A stretch of 64,000 nt of DNA from Xylanibacter caecicola (GCF_013166515.1 NZ_JABKKJ010000002.1:124001-188000), one strand, 5' to 3'. Positions 36,546 to 46,378 are shown, counted from the first letter of the stretch. Translations and numbers: made by a program. Notes: a model not told the origin generated them from the letters alone.

Positions 36546-39290
36546 TTAATACTTGAATGTATGCGTTCCGCTGCCGACATCGTGCTTGTCGCCGTTTGGC
36601 AGAACCACCGTCGCGTCGCATCCTACCGGGATTTCAACGGTTGTCGCCGTGCGGTTGCAGTCAACGGATATGCGACCGTAGAGCGATGCGGTGCTTGCCT
36701 TGACGTATTGCAGGTCGCCGACGAGGGTGGGGGATATGAGCAGGTGGCGCATGCCGTGCGTGCTCGGTTTGTTGTCTATGCCGCCGAGTGTCTTGAACAG
36801 CCATTCGTCTATCTGTCCCATCATGAAATGGTTCCACGACGAGCCTTGTCTCGGATCCCATTGCTCCGTCAGTGTCGTTGCGCCGTGTTTCAACTGGAAA
36901 CCGTATCCCGGTGTTTCATAATGGTTGAGCATGGTGTATAACAGTTCGTTGTATCCGTTCTCCGCAAGTGTACGGAACAGGTATCTGTTGCCCACGTCGC
37001 CGGTTGTGAGGCGGTTGCCGTGTGCCTTGATATCTTCGATGAGGCTGTTCAGAACGGTCTTCTTGTTACTACCCGTAAGGTTAAGATACAACGGCAGGGC
37101 ATTTGATGTCTGGCTTCCTGTGCCGTATTTGCAGGAGTCGGCTTTATAGAAGTGCTTGTTGAACTTTTCTATTACTTCGTCTGTCAAGGCTCCGTATTTC
37201 CTTGCGTCGTCGTCTTTGCCTGTCATTCTTGCTGCTTCGGTCAGAAGTTTCAGGTCGAAGATGTAATGGGCGGTAGCAACAAGAGGTATGGGAGTGTTCT
37301 TTGAAAATCCTGCGCGCCACGGACCGTAGTCATACCAATCGCCGAGACCGTGGCTCACAATGCCGTCTTCGGCTCTCGATGTGAGATAGTCCACATATCC
37401 GCGCATTGCCTGATAGTTTTCTTTTATCAGCGTGTTGTCGCCATACATGTCATAATACATGAACGGCAGGATGACAAGTGTGCTTCCCCATTCGGGCGAG
37501 TCGTCGAACAGGTTGCCGAACGATATATATTGCGGAGCTGTCGTCGGCACCATTCCGTCTGCCTTCTGCGTGTCGGTGATGTCTTTTATTATCTTCGGCA
37601 CGTATGTCGTCATGTCGTAGTTGTAAAGCAGACTGGGACCGCAAAGATGGTCTTGCTCCAGCCAACCCAGCTTCTCGCGGTGCGGACAGTCGGTCAGCAC
37701 GCTTTGCATGTTGCTTCTTTCAGCCCTTTCTATAAGACGGTGTGTCTGTGTGAACAACGGATTGGAACACTCGAATGATGATACTTCCTCGGCAGAGTTG
37801 TATATGAAACAGCTCTTAAGATCTTCTATTACAGGCAGCCCTTCGGGATTTGGCTCGCCTTCGCCTTTAAGAACGGCACCTTCTACCTGTATGTAACGGA
37901 AACCGTAATAAGAGAAACGTGGATGCCATGTCTCCGTGCCGTTTCCTTTCAGCGTATATTCATAATAGTGCTGGCGCCCTGTCTGCCGTTGGTCGCATAC
38001 ACCCTGCTTTGTAAGTTTCTCGGCAACGAGGAGTGTCACTTTCTGACCGCGTTTTCCCGTAACCGTTATTTGCGGAAAGCCTGCAAGGTTCTGCCCCATG
38101 TCGGCTACGAACACCGACGGGTCGACAGTGCGCTTGGTCTGTTTCGACGCCGCATCGAGCGAGTCTGCGTTTATCTTGTTCCATTCTTTTATGCCGTAAT
38201 ATTCCATAATCTTTACGGGCGGTGCCGTCTGCGGGCATAATGTCCCTTTCGGACCTTCCACCTGTACTGCGCTTTTCCAGTTCCGGTCGTTAAATCCCGG
38301 CATGTCGCATCCTGCCTGTTCCAGCGTTGCGTCGTATGACTCGCCCCCGTACATGCTGTTGAATGTTATCGGACTCAGACTGTATTTCCAGTCCGTGTCG
38401 CTTGTTATCGTCTGCCTGCTGCCGTCGCTGTAGTTTATTTCCATCTGCATTATCAGCTGCGGCGCACCGAAACTTGTCTGCAACTTACTGTAGCGGTTCA
38501 TGCGCTGGACATTGAAGAAACCGTTGCCGAGCAGTACGTTTATGGCATTTCCGCCTTTATTCAGATAATCTGTTACGTCGTATACATTATAATATACAGT
38601 TTTGTCATATTCGCTCCATAGCGGTGCAAACTCGCTGTCGCCCACCTTCTTGCCATTAATGGTCATTTCGTAGTGTCCCAGTCCGCTTATGTATACAACA
38701 GCATCGGCAATGCTTTTCTTTCCTGTCGAGAACTCCTTACGCATTATGATGCTTTTCGTGGACAATGTATCCACGTCCGCCCATTTCTTCTTGAAGTCTT
38801 CTTTCTTGAATACTGTGTTTGAATATCTTCCTTCAGGAATATTTGCATCCTTTTTTGTTATGGCTCCAATCCATTTCGCATCAATCTTCTCAGGTACGAC
38901 ACGTATGTATTGCACCGTGCTCCATTCCGATGCTTTCCCGTCAGCATCCCATACACGCACCTGCCACTTGTATCCATGTTTATTATAGTGCAAATCTGGG
39001 ATATCAACCAGCTGGCTGTTGTCCGACTTTGTCCGTCCGCTGTCAAATACCTTTTTGTTTGTAACATTCTCTTTGACAAGTATCTGATACGCCGTCTGCC
39101 GGTCATTGTTCCTGTCCGATGTCATTTGCCAGCCGAGCCTTGCGCCGCCTTTTGTGACAGCCATACCTGCCTGATAGTTGCATGTCAGCTTGGTGACTGT
39201 AAGTTTTGCACATATCGGTATTGCAATAAATGATAATGCAGCAATGCACCATGTACGGTGCATGTGCCGGTTCTTGTTAATCTTTTTCAT
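36546..39290 (-). CDS. GH78 alpha-L-rhamnosidase
   Basis: 914 residues; a Lys-rich start then a signal peptide (MHRTWCIAALSFIAIPICA), so the real start could also be the Met at residue 10. Standard GH78 order: Ig-like domain (KGGARLGWQMTSDRN), lectin-like domain (YISGLGHYEMTINGKKVGDSEFAP), (alpha/alpha)6 barrel with the acidic signature LTDCPHREKLGWLEQDH, MVPTTAPQY, and the C-terminal domain ending HDVGSGTHTFKY. Cleaves terminal alpha-L-rhamnose. Last gene of the operon GH106, esterase, DUF5703-like, GH78; the gene upstream ends only 9 bp before it. Unlike the GH78 at 14434 it has no extra C-terminal domain. Confidence 0.94.
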   Translation of the reverse strand: MKKINKNRHMHRTWCIAALSFIAIPICAKLTVTKLTCNYQAGMAVTKGGARLGWQMTSDRNNDRQTAYQILVKENVTNKKVFDSGRTKSDNSQLVDIPDLHYNKHGYKWQVRVWDADGKASEWSTVQYIRVVPEKIDAKWIGAITKKDANIPEGRYSNTVFKKEDFKKKWADVDTLSTKSIIMRKEFSTGKKSIADAVVYISGLGHYEMTINGKKVGDSEFAPLWSEYDKTVYYNVYDVTDYLNKGGNAINVLLGNGFFNVQRMNRYSKLQTSFGAPQLIMQMEINYSDGSRQTITSDTDWKYSLSPITFNSMYGGESYDATLEQAGCDMPGFNDRNWKSAVQVEGPKGTLCPQTAPPVKIMEYYGIKEWNKINADSLDAASKQTKRTVDPSVFVADMGQNLAGFPQITVTGKRGQKVTLLVAEKLTKQGVCDQRQTGRQHYYEYTLKGNGTETWHPRFSYYGFRYIQVEGAVLKGEGEPNPEGLPVIEDLKSCFIYNSAEEVSSFECSNPLFTQTHRLIERAERSNMQSVLTDCPHREKLGWLEQDHLCGPSLLYNYDMTTYVPKIIKDITDTQKADGMVPTTAPQYISFGNLFDDSPEWGSTLVILPFMYYDMYGDNTLIKENYQAMRGYVDYLTSRAEDGIVSHGLGDWYDYGPWRAGFSKNTPIPLVATAHYIFDLKLLTEAARMTGKDDDARKYGALTDEVIEKFNKHFYKADSCKYGTGSQTSNALPLYLNLTGSNKKTVLNSLIEDIKAHGNRLTTGDVGNRYLFRTLAENGYNELLYTMLNHYETPGYGFQLKHGATTLTEQWDPRQGSSWNHFMMGQIDEWLFKTLGGIDNKPSTHGMRHLLISPTLVGDLQYVKASTASLYGRISVDCNRTATTVEIPVGCDATVVLPNGDKHDVGSGTHTFKY

Positions 39291-39299
39291 TATGACGAA

Positions 39300-41570
39300 T
39301 TATTGTTTTCTCGTTATTTTCCCGTTTTTTATTTCAGCCTCGACGGTTCTTCCTCCCGTTGCATGCAGGCGGAAACTTGCATTCCACTCCTTGGGCCATG
39401 CCGGAAAGAGCATTATGTTTCCGTCCTCTGTTTCCTGTAACAGCATTTCCTGCAAGCCTATCATTGACGCACCGCCCTTATTGCAGTCGGGCGCCCAGTC
39501 ATAGCCCGGATCCCAGAATGCAGGGAAACGGTACGGACCGTCTGCCAACTTCTCTTCGATAAGGTGTTTCGCCTCGTCCGTCAGTCCGAGACATGCCGCC
39601 CATATATTATCCTGTTTCCACCCGGTTGCAGAGCGCATCTTTATTACGTGCGGGTCTTTTAAATAAGTGTTCCTTGCTGTTTCCAACCCCGGACGTCCCA
39701 TTCCATATATGCGCCATGGGAAAACCGGGTACAGCTGCGGTGACTCCACGTTCTGAATTCTTGCCCATACAACGGCAGGAGCAATGCACGTGTCGTTGCC
39801 GATTGTTCTCAGGGGAATATCGGGAAGGGAGGTTTTTAATGAAGAATGAAGAATGAAGAATGAAGAATTATGGTTTGCCGATGAAGGATTAGGGGTTGTG
39901 GATGAAGTATTTGGTGCAGAAACAGATGACGAGTCAGTGGGGGATACCGTTGCATATTTCTTGCTAAAGTATTCACCTGCCTGACGGTTTACCGTCTGTA
40001 AGGCGGCAATAACACTCGAGGGATTATATGCCTGCTTGTATGTCTCGCATCCGGACGACGGGAATAATATCAGTTTTCCGTCTCCGTCCACTTCTTTCAC
40101 TCCGCGTTTCTTTGCAAGATAACGGTAGTGTTCGTCAAAGAATTTAAGGCATTGTTCTATCAGCGGTTCATATCTGCATATATCCATGCCCGTATAAGAA
40201 TGTGCCTGTAGTATCATTGAGCAGAATTCCAGTGCCGTATCCCATTGATATTCCAACCATGCGTTGCGCTCCATGCCGTAGTCGTCACCGTCCTTATGCT
40301 TTCCGTATTCGGCAGGATTGGGCAGCCCGAAGTTCTCGAGCTGTTCGCAGAATGAAGCACCGTCATGTCCCCAATAGTATTTCGTGCGCTCCACGGCTGT
40401 AGGCAGCAGGCGCAGATATGTGTCGAACTGTGCCTTCATCATGTCCGTGTCGCCGCTTTTCAACATGGGCCAGTACACAAGGCGCTGGTTCTGGGCGGTC
40501 ATCGTGCCGCCTCCCCATTTGCGGTAGTCGGGTGTGAACGGGCATTTGCTGTCAACATATACCGGATCGAAAGTGAAAAGTCCCCCGTTGAATTTGGACG
40601 GCCATTCTCCGTATGCATTGCATCCGAGCATGTATCTGAACAGTTCGTAGTTTCTTACGATGTTCTTTGCCTCGCCTTCAGCCTTTATATAACTGCGTTG
40701 CCAGTATTCATGCCACCATTTCCCGCTGCGCCGGCGCGACTCCTTTGCCGTGGGTATTTTGTCTTTTCTGTCGATATCGAGGTCTATCGTCACAGTGCTT
40801 TTCTTTATTCCCGTTGCCCTGTAGTTCCATGCACGATAGTCTGTCGAGGCATATATGCCGTCGCTGGTATCGGTATATTGAAATCCCGGGGCATACATTA
40901 TGCCTCCGAATTTCAGTCCTCCTATCGGATTATACAGTCTGTCTTTTATGCTGTCGAGCCTTTCACGGCTTACCGTGAAGTCGAAAACCGTTTCCTCCTT
41001 GTTCTTGTGGAAGAATGTCAGCATGTTCTTTTGCGGCTCTATGGTATCCTTGTATGTCTTGCAGTCTTTCGGCAATACCCATTTGTATGAGCATTGCTGG
41101 CATTCTGCCTTTGTCACCGGGCGGTCTTTGTATCTCCAGCTTTCATAGCTCAGCGTTGCATCGGTCTTTTGCGAAGAGTTTATTTCCATGAATATCACGG
41201 GTGAGAAAACATCCGCCCAAAGCCGTATCTCCGTGTCCGATGATTTTATGTATACAGCCCCGTCGTCAAGCTTCAGTATCTGTCTGAAGTCTTTTCTTCC
41301 GTCTGCAAACGGATTTGTTGAAAGATGAAGACGGAACCGTCCTGCTTTTAGCAGTGTGTTGTTTTCATCAAACATGCCACTGCGCGATGTGTAGAACATC
41401 ACATCTCCGTTTTCCACCCATACGTTCATACCTATGCTGTTGCCGCCGCACGGCATGGACTCCGACGAGTTCTTGCTTGGTGATGTCCATATATAGTCTT
41501 CCGTAATATAGTTTCCGGCAAAAGAATATGCCGATATGCACAGTAGGATAAGCAGTATTCTGTTCTTCAT
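39300..41570 (-). CDS. DUF5703-like (alpha/alpha)6 hydrolase, probable glycosidase
   Basis: 756 residues with a signal peptide (MKNRILLILLCISAYSFA). N-terminal beta domain (PSKNSSESMPCGGNSIGMNVWVENGD...LKAGRFRLHLSTNPF) of the DUF5703 type, then an alpha-helical barrel (NYELFRYMLGCNAYGEWPSKFNGG, MTAQNQRLVYWPMLKSGD, ASMIGLQEMLLQ). The layout is reminiscent of GH95, and the operon context (GH106, GH78) suggests a pectin-linked glycosidase, but the activity is not known to me. Residues ~560-600 carry a Ser/Thr/Pro/Asn-rich insertion whose DNA is a tandem heptamer normally seen between genes (39841-39868); see findings. Confidence 0.78.
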   Translation of the reverse strand: MKNRILLILLCISAYSFAGNYITEDYIWTSPSKNSSESMPCGGNSIGMNVWVENGDVMFYTSRSGMFDENNTLLKAGRFRLHLSTNPFADGRKDFRQILKLDDGAVYIKSSDTEIRLWADVFSPVIFMEINSSQKTDATLSYESWRYKDRPVTKAECQQCSYKWVLPKDCKTYKDTIEPQKNMLTFFHKNKEETVFDFTVSRERLDSIKDRLYNPIGGLKFGGIMYAPGFQYTDTSDGIYASTDYRAWNYRATGIKKSTVTIDLDIDRKDKIPTAKESRRRSGKWWHEYWQRSYIKAEGEAKNIVRNYELFRYMLGCNAYGEWPSKFNGGLFTFDPVYVDSKCPFTPDYRKWGGGTMTAQNQRLVYWPMLKSGDTDMMKAQFDTYLRLLPTAVERTKYYWGHDGASFCEQLENFGLPNPAEYGKHKDGDDYGMERNAWLEYQWDTALEFCSMILQAHSYTGMDICRYEPLIEQCLKFFDEHYRYLAKKRGVKEVDGDGKLILFPSSGCETYKQAYNPSSVIAALQTVNRQAGEYFSKKYATVSPTDSSSVSAPNTSSTTPNPSSANHNSSFFILHSSLKTSLPDIPLRTIGNDTCIAPAVVWARIQNVESPQLYPVFPWRIYGMGRPGLETARNTYLKDPHVIKMRSATGWKQDNIWAACLGLTDEAKHLIEEKLADGPYRFPAFWDPGYDWAPDCNKGGASMIGLQEMLLQETEDGNIMLFPAWPKEWNASFRLHATGGRTVEAEIKNGKITRKQ
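39841..39868. repeat. Heptamer tandem repeat (GAAGAAT x4) inside a coding region
   Basis: Four perfect GAAGAAT units within the DUF5703-like gene, encoding SSFFILHSS on the minus strand. A degenerate version sits at the 3' end of the GH106 gene (43144-43178). Confidence 0.9.
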
Positions 41571-41597
41571 GGTTTGTTTTTTATTGTTAGTTTAATA

Positions 41598-41649
41598 GAG
41601 CCTATAGCCTCTATAGTATCTATAGGTTCTATAACCTCTATCGCCCCTA
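41598..41649. repeat. Period-9 tandem array (NNNCTATA units)
   Basis: Units GAGCCTATA, GCCTCTATA, GTATCTATA, GGTTCTATA, ACCTCTATC, GCCCCTATT run into the stop codon of the esterase gene. Confidence 0.8.
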
Positions 41650-43053
41650 TTATTCCTCCCAGTCATCCGAGCGGAATGAACTTACAGGCAGCCCGTCGCA
41701 GAACAGGTCTCCGTCAGCCCAGTTCTTGAAAGCATATCTCACGGCTACAGGCTTACTCACCTTTTCACTCTTCAAATATACGCGGTTTCTTTCAGTCCAT
41801 GCCTTTGCAGGGTGGAACACCTTGTTTTCACCTGCAATCTCAAACAGATTGCTTGTAGTTCCGTTGTTGAAGTAAACCCACTCTTTGCTCTTGTCGAAAC
41901 TTATCACGGCAGTATCGCCCTTGAATTCAACATCTTTATAGCGTGCAAATTCCGGCAGTCCGGCAATGTTGTAAGTATTCCGCAGTGCAAGCAGTGCAAG
42001 ACGCTCGCCTGCCTGACGTTTCTTGCGCGGATGTATACCGTATTCCAGTCCGGCATCCATCAGTACCGCCATGCCGGTGTTGGGCACAATTGTCTCCACA
42101 CGTGCCTGCTGTTCGCGCAACAATGCACTGTTATAGTCCCAATTTATAAGACTGTAGTCGTATGGCGCTATCTGACAGTAGTAGAACGGGAAGTCTCCGA
42201 TGTTCCATTCTCCGCGCCATCCACGTATCATTGTTGCCAGCATGTCGCCGTATGTTTTGTAGCGGTTTACGTTGTCCTCGCCCTGATACCATATAACACC
42301 GCGCATCGCCATACCTACGAGTGGGTGCATCATTCCGTTGTACAATACGGTCGGAGTACGGTTCTTCGATTTGATGTCTTGTGGAGACTTTGGTATCCGG
42401 GCATCAGGAAATGCTTTCAGCCAGTCGGCTGTCATCCATGCCTCGCATGCCGAACCACCCCATGCCACTGTTATCAGTCCCACCGGAACGTCAAGCACTT
42501 TTCTAAGCATCCGCCCGAAATAATATGCCGTTGCGCTGAACTCGCGTACACTGCCGGTGTTTGCTTCGTACCACTGTCCGCTCACCGTGTCCACCGGTTC
42601 AAACTTGCTGTTGCGCTTCACGGTGAACAGTCTCAGTTGAGGGTCACGGCTGTTAAGTCCGTCCGTTATAGCACCTTCAACAGGTTGTGCCTTGAAACCT
42701 TTCATCTGCATTTCCATGTTGCTTTGTCCCGAACAAACCCATAGTTCTCCTATCAATATATTGTTCAGCACGGTCTTCTCGCCGTCATTGAATGTGATGG
42801 AGTAGGGACCTCCTGCTTCAGGAGTCTCTATCGCAACTTTCCATTTGCCGTTGCTGTCGGCTTTTGCCGTATATGTTTTCTTTGTCCACGACGGCGAAAC
42901 CTTTACCGTTGCCGACCTCTCGGCGTTGCCCCATACGTTGGCTGTTGTCTCACGTTGCATCACCATTCCGTCCGAAAACATCTTCGGAAGAGTCACTTTT
43001 GCATTGACGTTTGCAGCAACAAACAGTGACGCCATAATTAATTTATAATTCAT
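41650..43053 (-). CDS. Sialate O-acetylesterase-like SGNH esterase
   Basis: About 467 residues from ATG 43053 (MNYKLIMASLFVAANVNA as signal peptide); another in-frame ATG at 43074 repeats the same MNYKL because the start lies in an AATTATAAATT repeat. N-terminal beta domain (~20-95), then the SASA esterase domain with the nucleophile in GELWVCSGQSNMEMQ, a second block SACEAWMTADWL, VIWYQGEDNVN, and the Asp/His in LMDAGLEYGIHPRKKRQAGERL. Family members remove O-acetyl groups from sialate, xylan or pectin sugars; here acetylated rhamnogalacturonan sugars are the likely target. It lies between GH106 and the DUF5703-like gene. Confidence 0.9.
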   Translation of the reverse strand: MNYKLIMASLFVAANVNAKVTLPKMFSDGMVMQRETTANVWGNAERSATVKVSPSWTKKTYTAKADSNGKWKVAIETPEAGGPYSITFNDGEKTVLNNILIGELWVCSGQSNMEMQMKGFKAQPVEGAITDGLNSRDPQLRLFTVKRNSKFEPVDTVSGQWYEANTGSVREFSATAYYFGRMLRKVLDVPVGLITVAWGGSACEAWMTADWLKAFPDARIPKSPQDIKSKNRTPTVLYNGMMHPLVGMAMRGVIWYQGEDNVNRYKTYGDMLATMIRGWRGEWNIGDFPFYYCQIAPYDYSLINWDYNSALLREQQARVETIVPNTGMAVLMDAGLEYGIHPRKKRQAGERLALLALRNTYNIAGLPEFARYKDVEFKGDTAVISFDKSKEWVYFNNGTTSNLFEIAGENKVFHPAKAWTERNRVYLKSEKVSKPVAVRYAFKNWADGDLFCDGLPVSSFRSDDWEE

Positions 43054-43155
43054 GATAGGTAATTTATAATTCATAATTTATAATTCGTAATCGCAGCAAA
43101 GCGAGAATAACTCGTAATTCCAAATTCGTAATTAGTAATTCTCATTCTTCATTCT
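43054..43155. repeat. AT-rich intergenic repeats between GH106 and esterase genes
   Basis: Repeated ATTTATAATTCATAATTTATAATTCG followed by CGTAATTCCAAATTCGTAATTAGTAATT and CATTCTTCATTCTT-type heptamers. Related to the palindrome at 29311-29494 and the AT repeat at 47190-47225. No gene. Confidence 0.6.
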
Positions 43156-46100
43156 TTATTCTTCATTCTTCATTATTTTTATCGGACCCAACAGACCAGC
43201 CGGCAGCGTTGTCTTTTCAGCCCTGCGGTATTTGCCGTTTGTCCATATTCCTTCGAACGGAGCAGTTCCGTTGTCGTTGCCGAGCAATGCGTTTGCCCAT
43301 GTATTTACAACTTCTATTCTCAGTGTGTTCTTGCCTTTTTTTACAGCATCCGTTATGTCCACGGTGTAAGGTGCGAGCCATGCCGTACCGCATTTCTTCC
43401 CGTTTACATAAACGGTGGCAATGTTTTCCACCTTGCCGAGGTCGAGCATTACCCTTCCTTTATTCTTTCCATTATGTTTAAATGTCGTTTCATACGTGGC
43501 GTGACCTGAATAATATTTTATGCTGTTGTCCGTCGAGCTGCTCCAGTCGAACAGTTCTTTCGCTGTCACGTTCTTTCCCGTCTCATCAAAAGTAATCGTC
43601 CATTCCTTTGTCTTCAAGGGGATTGTCTGCCGGATATTCACTTTTTCTTCGGCATCCAATGTCATGTTTGTCAAGATGACGAATGCAGATGCCCCCGGAT
43701 TAAGTGTCATGTTGTCTGTGCCGTTGTATATCTTACCGTCCATCGGGTCGGCTATATATTTGTTCTTTCCTGTCGCACGGAACTTCGGTGCAAATGTCAT
43801 TTCCTTTTCTGTAGGGTTGCAGATGAAGTAGATGTCTGCATCCTTGCCGTGGCGGTGTGTATATCCTATGCCTTCGGGCACCGTGATGTCCGGTTGTATG
43901 TTCAGTGCCGTCAGGTCTTTTTCCGTCCATGGCTTTCTTATTACTGTCAGTCCGAGTGCTTCCAACGAGTCTATGCGTGCATTGCACGTGACAATGTTGT
44001 CAGGATTCATCGGTCGTGCCTGTGGCATGACGAGAGCCTTGTATCTCATGCCGTATGCCGTTACCAGCTCACCATTCTCAACCTTTGCGCTGTTCAACAC
44101 ATCCTCGTTGAAAGAATCGTATTGATAACCGTTCAAAGGATTAAGCCATGTGTCGGCTTTTGTCATGTTCAACGTGTGTGTTACGCCTACCGGACTTACC
44201 TCCAAAGGCTGTCCCGCGTTTTCCATGCGTGCCTTCTCGCGTTTTACAGCTTCCGTGCCGAACAGTCCCGGAAGAGTGTTTACAAGACGTTCCGGAAGTA
44301 TAGACCTTCTTGGCACCTCGTTGCCTGTATATACGGCAAGGTCTATGACCGGTTCGCCGTATTGCAGCAGGGACTGACAACGTGCGATGTAGTCGGTGAA
44401 TGCAGGCATTTCGCGCCACCATGTGTTGTCGCGCTGGAAGAACGTGCCTATACCGTCGAGTGTCATGCCGGGTTTGCGGTCCGTAAACGGATTATGTGTA
44501 TATACATGGAACACAATGCTGTTAATGCCCATGCAATAGTTACGGTCAAGCAACGGCTTGAGCATTCCGGGATGTTCGTCCCATGTGCCGCGCACTTCGG
44601 TAAATCCTTCTGCCTGTATCACCTTTTTATTATATATGTGTGCACCGCTTACAGCGTCGAGCATGTCGTTGGGCTTGTCGTGTGTCGGACTGTTCAGCCA
44701 GAACTCTCCCATGGGATAGTCGGCATGGCGGTAGTGCAACAACCCGTCGCTCACCATTGTCGGTGCCACGCATTCTGTTGAAAGTTCGCAGTTGTATTCC
44801 CTTGCCAGTCTTTCCACTTCGGTAAAGAAAATCTCGTCTATCATTTCGGCTATTGTGAGGCGTATGTCTCTCAACACCTTATCTGTTTCAGCCGATGTTC
44901 CTACCGGAACCCCCGCATATACGGGCAGCCATTCCATGATGTCATATCCGCGGCGTCGCATGAACTCGTCGGCAAAATTGCTGCTCCAGTTCTGGCTTCC
45001 GCATTCCCAACTGTCCACATGCAGCCTTGTAAGTACATTTTTCACCTTGTCCTTCGGTGCGTGACGGTATATGTTGGCAAACCAGTTGTCAAACTGTTTG
45101 TTTATAGCTGCCTTGGAAAACTTGTCGCATTCCAGTCCGCGTCCGCCTCCTCCTGTGGCATTGGTATGTCCTGTCGAGGTGTGTCCCATGCGCAGTATGT
45201 GCCATTTACCTTTCGGCAGGAATGTCTCTATAGTCCCGTCTTTCATCGCTTTGGTGATGTTCAGCACCATTTTGCGGCTCACGCAGTCGTCATCTGCAAT
45301 GTTGAAAGCCTTTGACACGCGCCACACGGCGCCCGACTTACCCTCATATCCGTCGGTAACGGCTTCAGATCCGAGTATTATATTGCCCACTTTCAGGTTT
45401 GGCTTCCATTTTGCTGCGTCCATGTCTTCAGCTCCCGGGTCGCTTCCCTCCGGTGTCCAGTGGAATTTGAAATATCTTGCCGTGGTGGCAGGTATGGCGT
45501 ATGTGGCGTATGCGTCGGTGTTCTGCCAGCCCTGACGCGCCGGATAAATCTCGCGTACAAAGCGATAGTCCGTGCCGTTGTCCGATGCGTACAGCTTGTA
45601 TCTGTGTGCCTGATAGTTGTTGCCGCCTGTTATAATCTTCACGTTGCGCAGCGTGTAAGGCTCGTCGTATGACATTATGATGTCGCACGGCGTTGAAGAG
45701 CGAAACGGAAACTCTACCGAAGCCTTGGGTGTCCTGTCATCGGCGTTTGTCGCCGGATAGGCAAATACGGCGATATCTTCGTAATACCCGTTGTATGATG
45801 ACGGCACGGCAAGTCGTGTCTTTACTTTTCCTCCGGACACAATGGTGTCGTTCCATACCACTTTCTGCATCGATTCCTCGGGCTTTATCCACGGTCCGCC
45901 ACCAAGGGCAAAGCCGTCGGAAAAGTGTATTCCCATCTTTAGGTTCAGGCTGTCCGCCACGTTGAATACCGTATCCAGTCGTTTCCACCACTCCGGCGAC
46001 AGCTGGCGTGCCGTACCGTTGTATTGTTTTCCGTCGCTGACATCCTTTATCGGCATCAGGTAGAAACCGGCTATGCCCGCATCGTGCATGGCATTGAGGT

Positions 46101-46263
46101 CAAGGCGTATGCCCTCGTCGCTCACGCATCCGTACATCCAGTACCAGAAAGTCCACGGTTGTGCCGTCTGTGACGGGTTGCAGAAATTTTTATACCAGTC
46201 GCCCGTGGCTTTTGCGGCGACCATACACATAAACATTAAAAATGATATACCAATTCTTTTCAT
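43156..46263 (-). CDS. GH106 alpha-L-rhamnosidase
   Basis: 1035 residues, signal peptide MKRIGISFLMFMCMVAAKA, first gene of its operon. Typical GH106 opening (PWTFWYWMYGCVSDEGIRLDLNAMHDAGIAGFYLMP), a long TIM barrel (MGIHFSDGFALGGGPWI, GRGLECDKFSKAAINKQFDNW, LHVDSWECGSQNW, LSTECVAPTM, AEGFTEVRGTWDEHPG) with candidate catalytic Glu residues in DSWECGSQ and AEGFTEV, and C-terminal jelly-roll domains (KVENIATVYVNGKKCGTAWLAPYTVDIT). Characterised GH106 enzymes such as BT0986 remove rhamnose from rhamnogalacturonan-II. The stop codon lies in a GAAGAATAAAG heptamer repeat, so the last residues (MKNEE) are repeat-encoded. Promoters are probably those in the 66-bp repeats upstream. Confidence 0.94.
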   Translation of the reverse strand: MKRIGISFLMFMCMVAAKATGDWYKNFCNPSQTAQPWTFWYWMYGCVSDEGIRLDLNAMHDAGIAGFYLMPIKDVSDGKQYNGTARQLSPEWWKRLDTVFNVADSLNLKMGIHFSDGFALGGGPWIKPEESMQKVVWNDTIVSGGKVKTRLAVPSSYNGYYEDIAVFAYPATNADDRTPKASVEFPFRSSTPCDIIMSYDEPYTLRNVKIITGGNNYQAHRYKLYASDNGTDYRFVREIYPARQGWQNTDAYATYAIPATTARYFKFHWTPEGSDPGAEDMDAAKWKPNLKVGNIILGSEAVTDGYEGKSGAVWRVSKAFNIADDDCVSRKMVLNITKAMKDGTIETFLPKGKWHILRMGHTSTGHTNATGGGGRGLECDKFSKAAINKQFDNWFANIYRHAPKDKVKNVLTRLHVDSWECGSQNWSSNFADEFMRRRGYDIMEWLPVYAGVPVGTSAETDKVLRDIRLTIAEMIDEIFFTEVERLAREYNCELSTECVAPTMVSDGLLHYRHADYPMGEFWLNSPTHDKPNDMLDAVSGAHIYNKKVIQAEGFTEVRGTWDEHPGMLKPLLDRNYCMGINSIVFHVYTHNPFTDRKPGMTLDGIGTFFQRDNTWWREMPAFTDYIARCQSLLQYGEPVIDLAVYTGNEVPRRSILPERLVNTLPGLFGTEAVKREKARMENAGQPLEVSPVGVTHTLNMTKADTWLNPLNGYQYDSFNEDVLNSAKVENGELVTAYGMRYKALVMPQARPMNPDNIVTCNARIDSLEALGLTVIRKPWTEKDLTALNIQPDITVPEGIGYTHRHGKDADIYFICNPTEKEMTFAPKFRATGKNKYIADPMDGKIYNGTDNMTLNPGASAFVILTNMTLDAEEKVNIRQTIPLKTKEWTITFDETGKNVTAKELFDWSSSTDNSIKYYSGHATYETTFKHNGKNKGRVMLDLGKVENIATVYVNGKKCGTAWLAPYTVDITDAVKKGKNTLRIEVVNTWANALLGNDNGTAPFEGIWTNGKYRRAEKTTLPAGLLGPIKIMKNEE

Positions 46264-46378
46264 GGTTGTTTTTCTTTATTTTACAAAACCTGTTGTCTTC
46301 ATTCCTTTCTTATGGAAGACGTGTTTTTCCTTTTGTTGTAGATAAAAAATGTGATTTATCTACATTAATATTTGCCAG

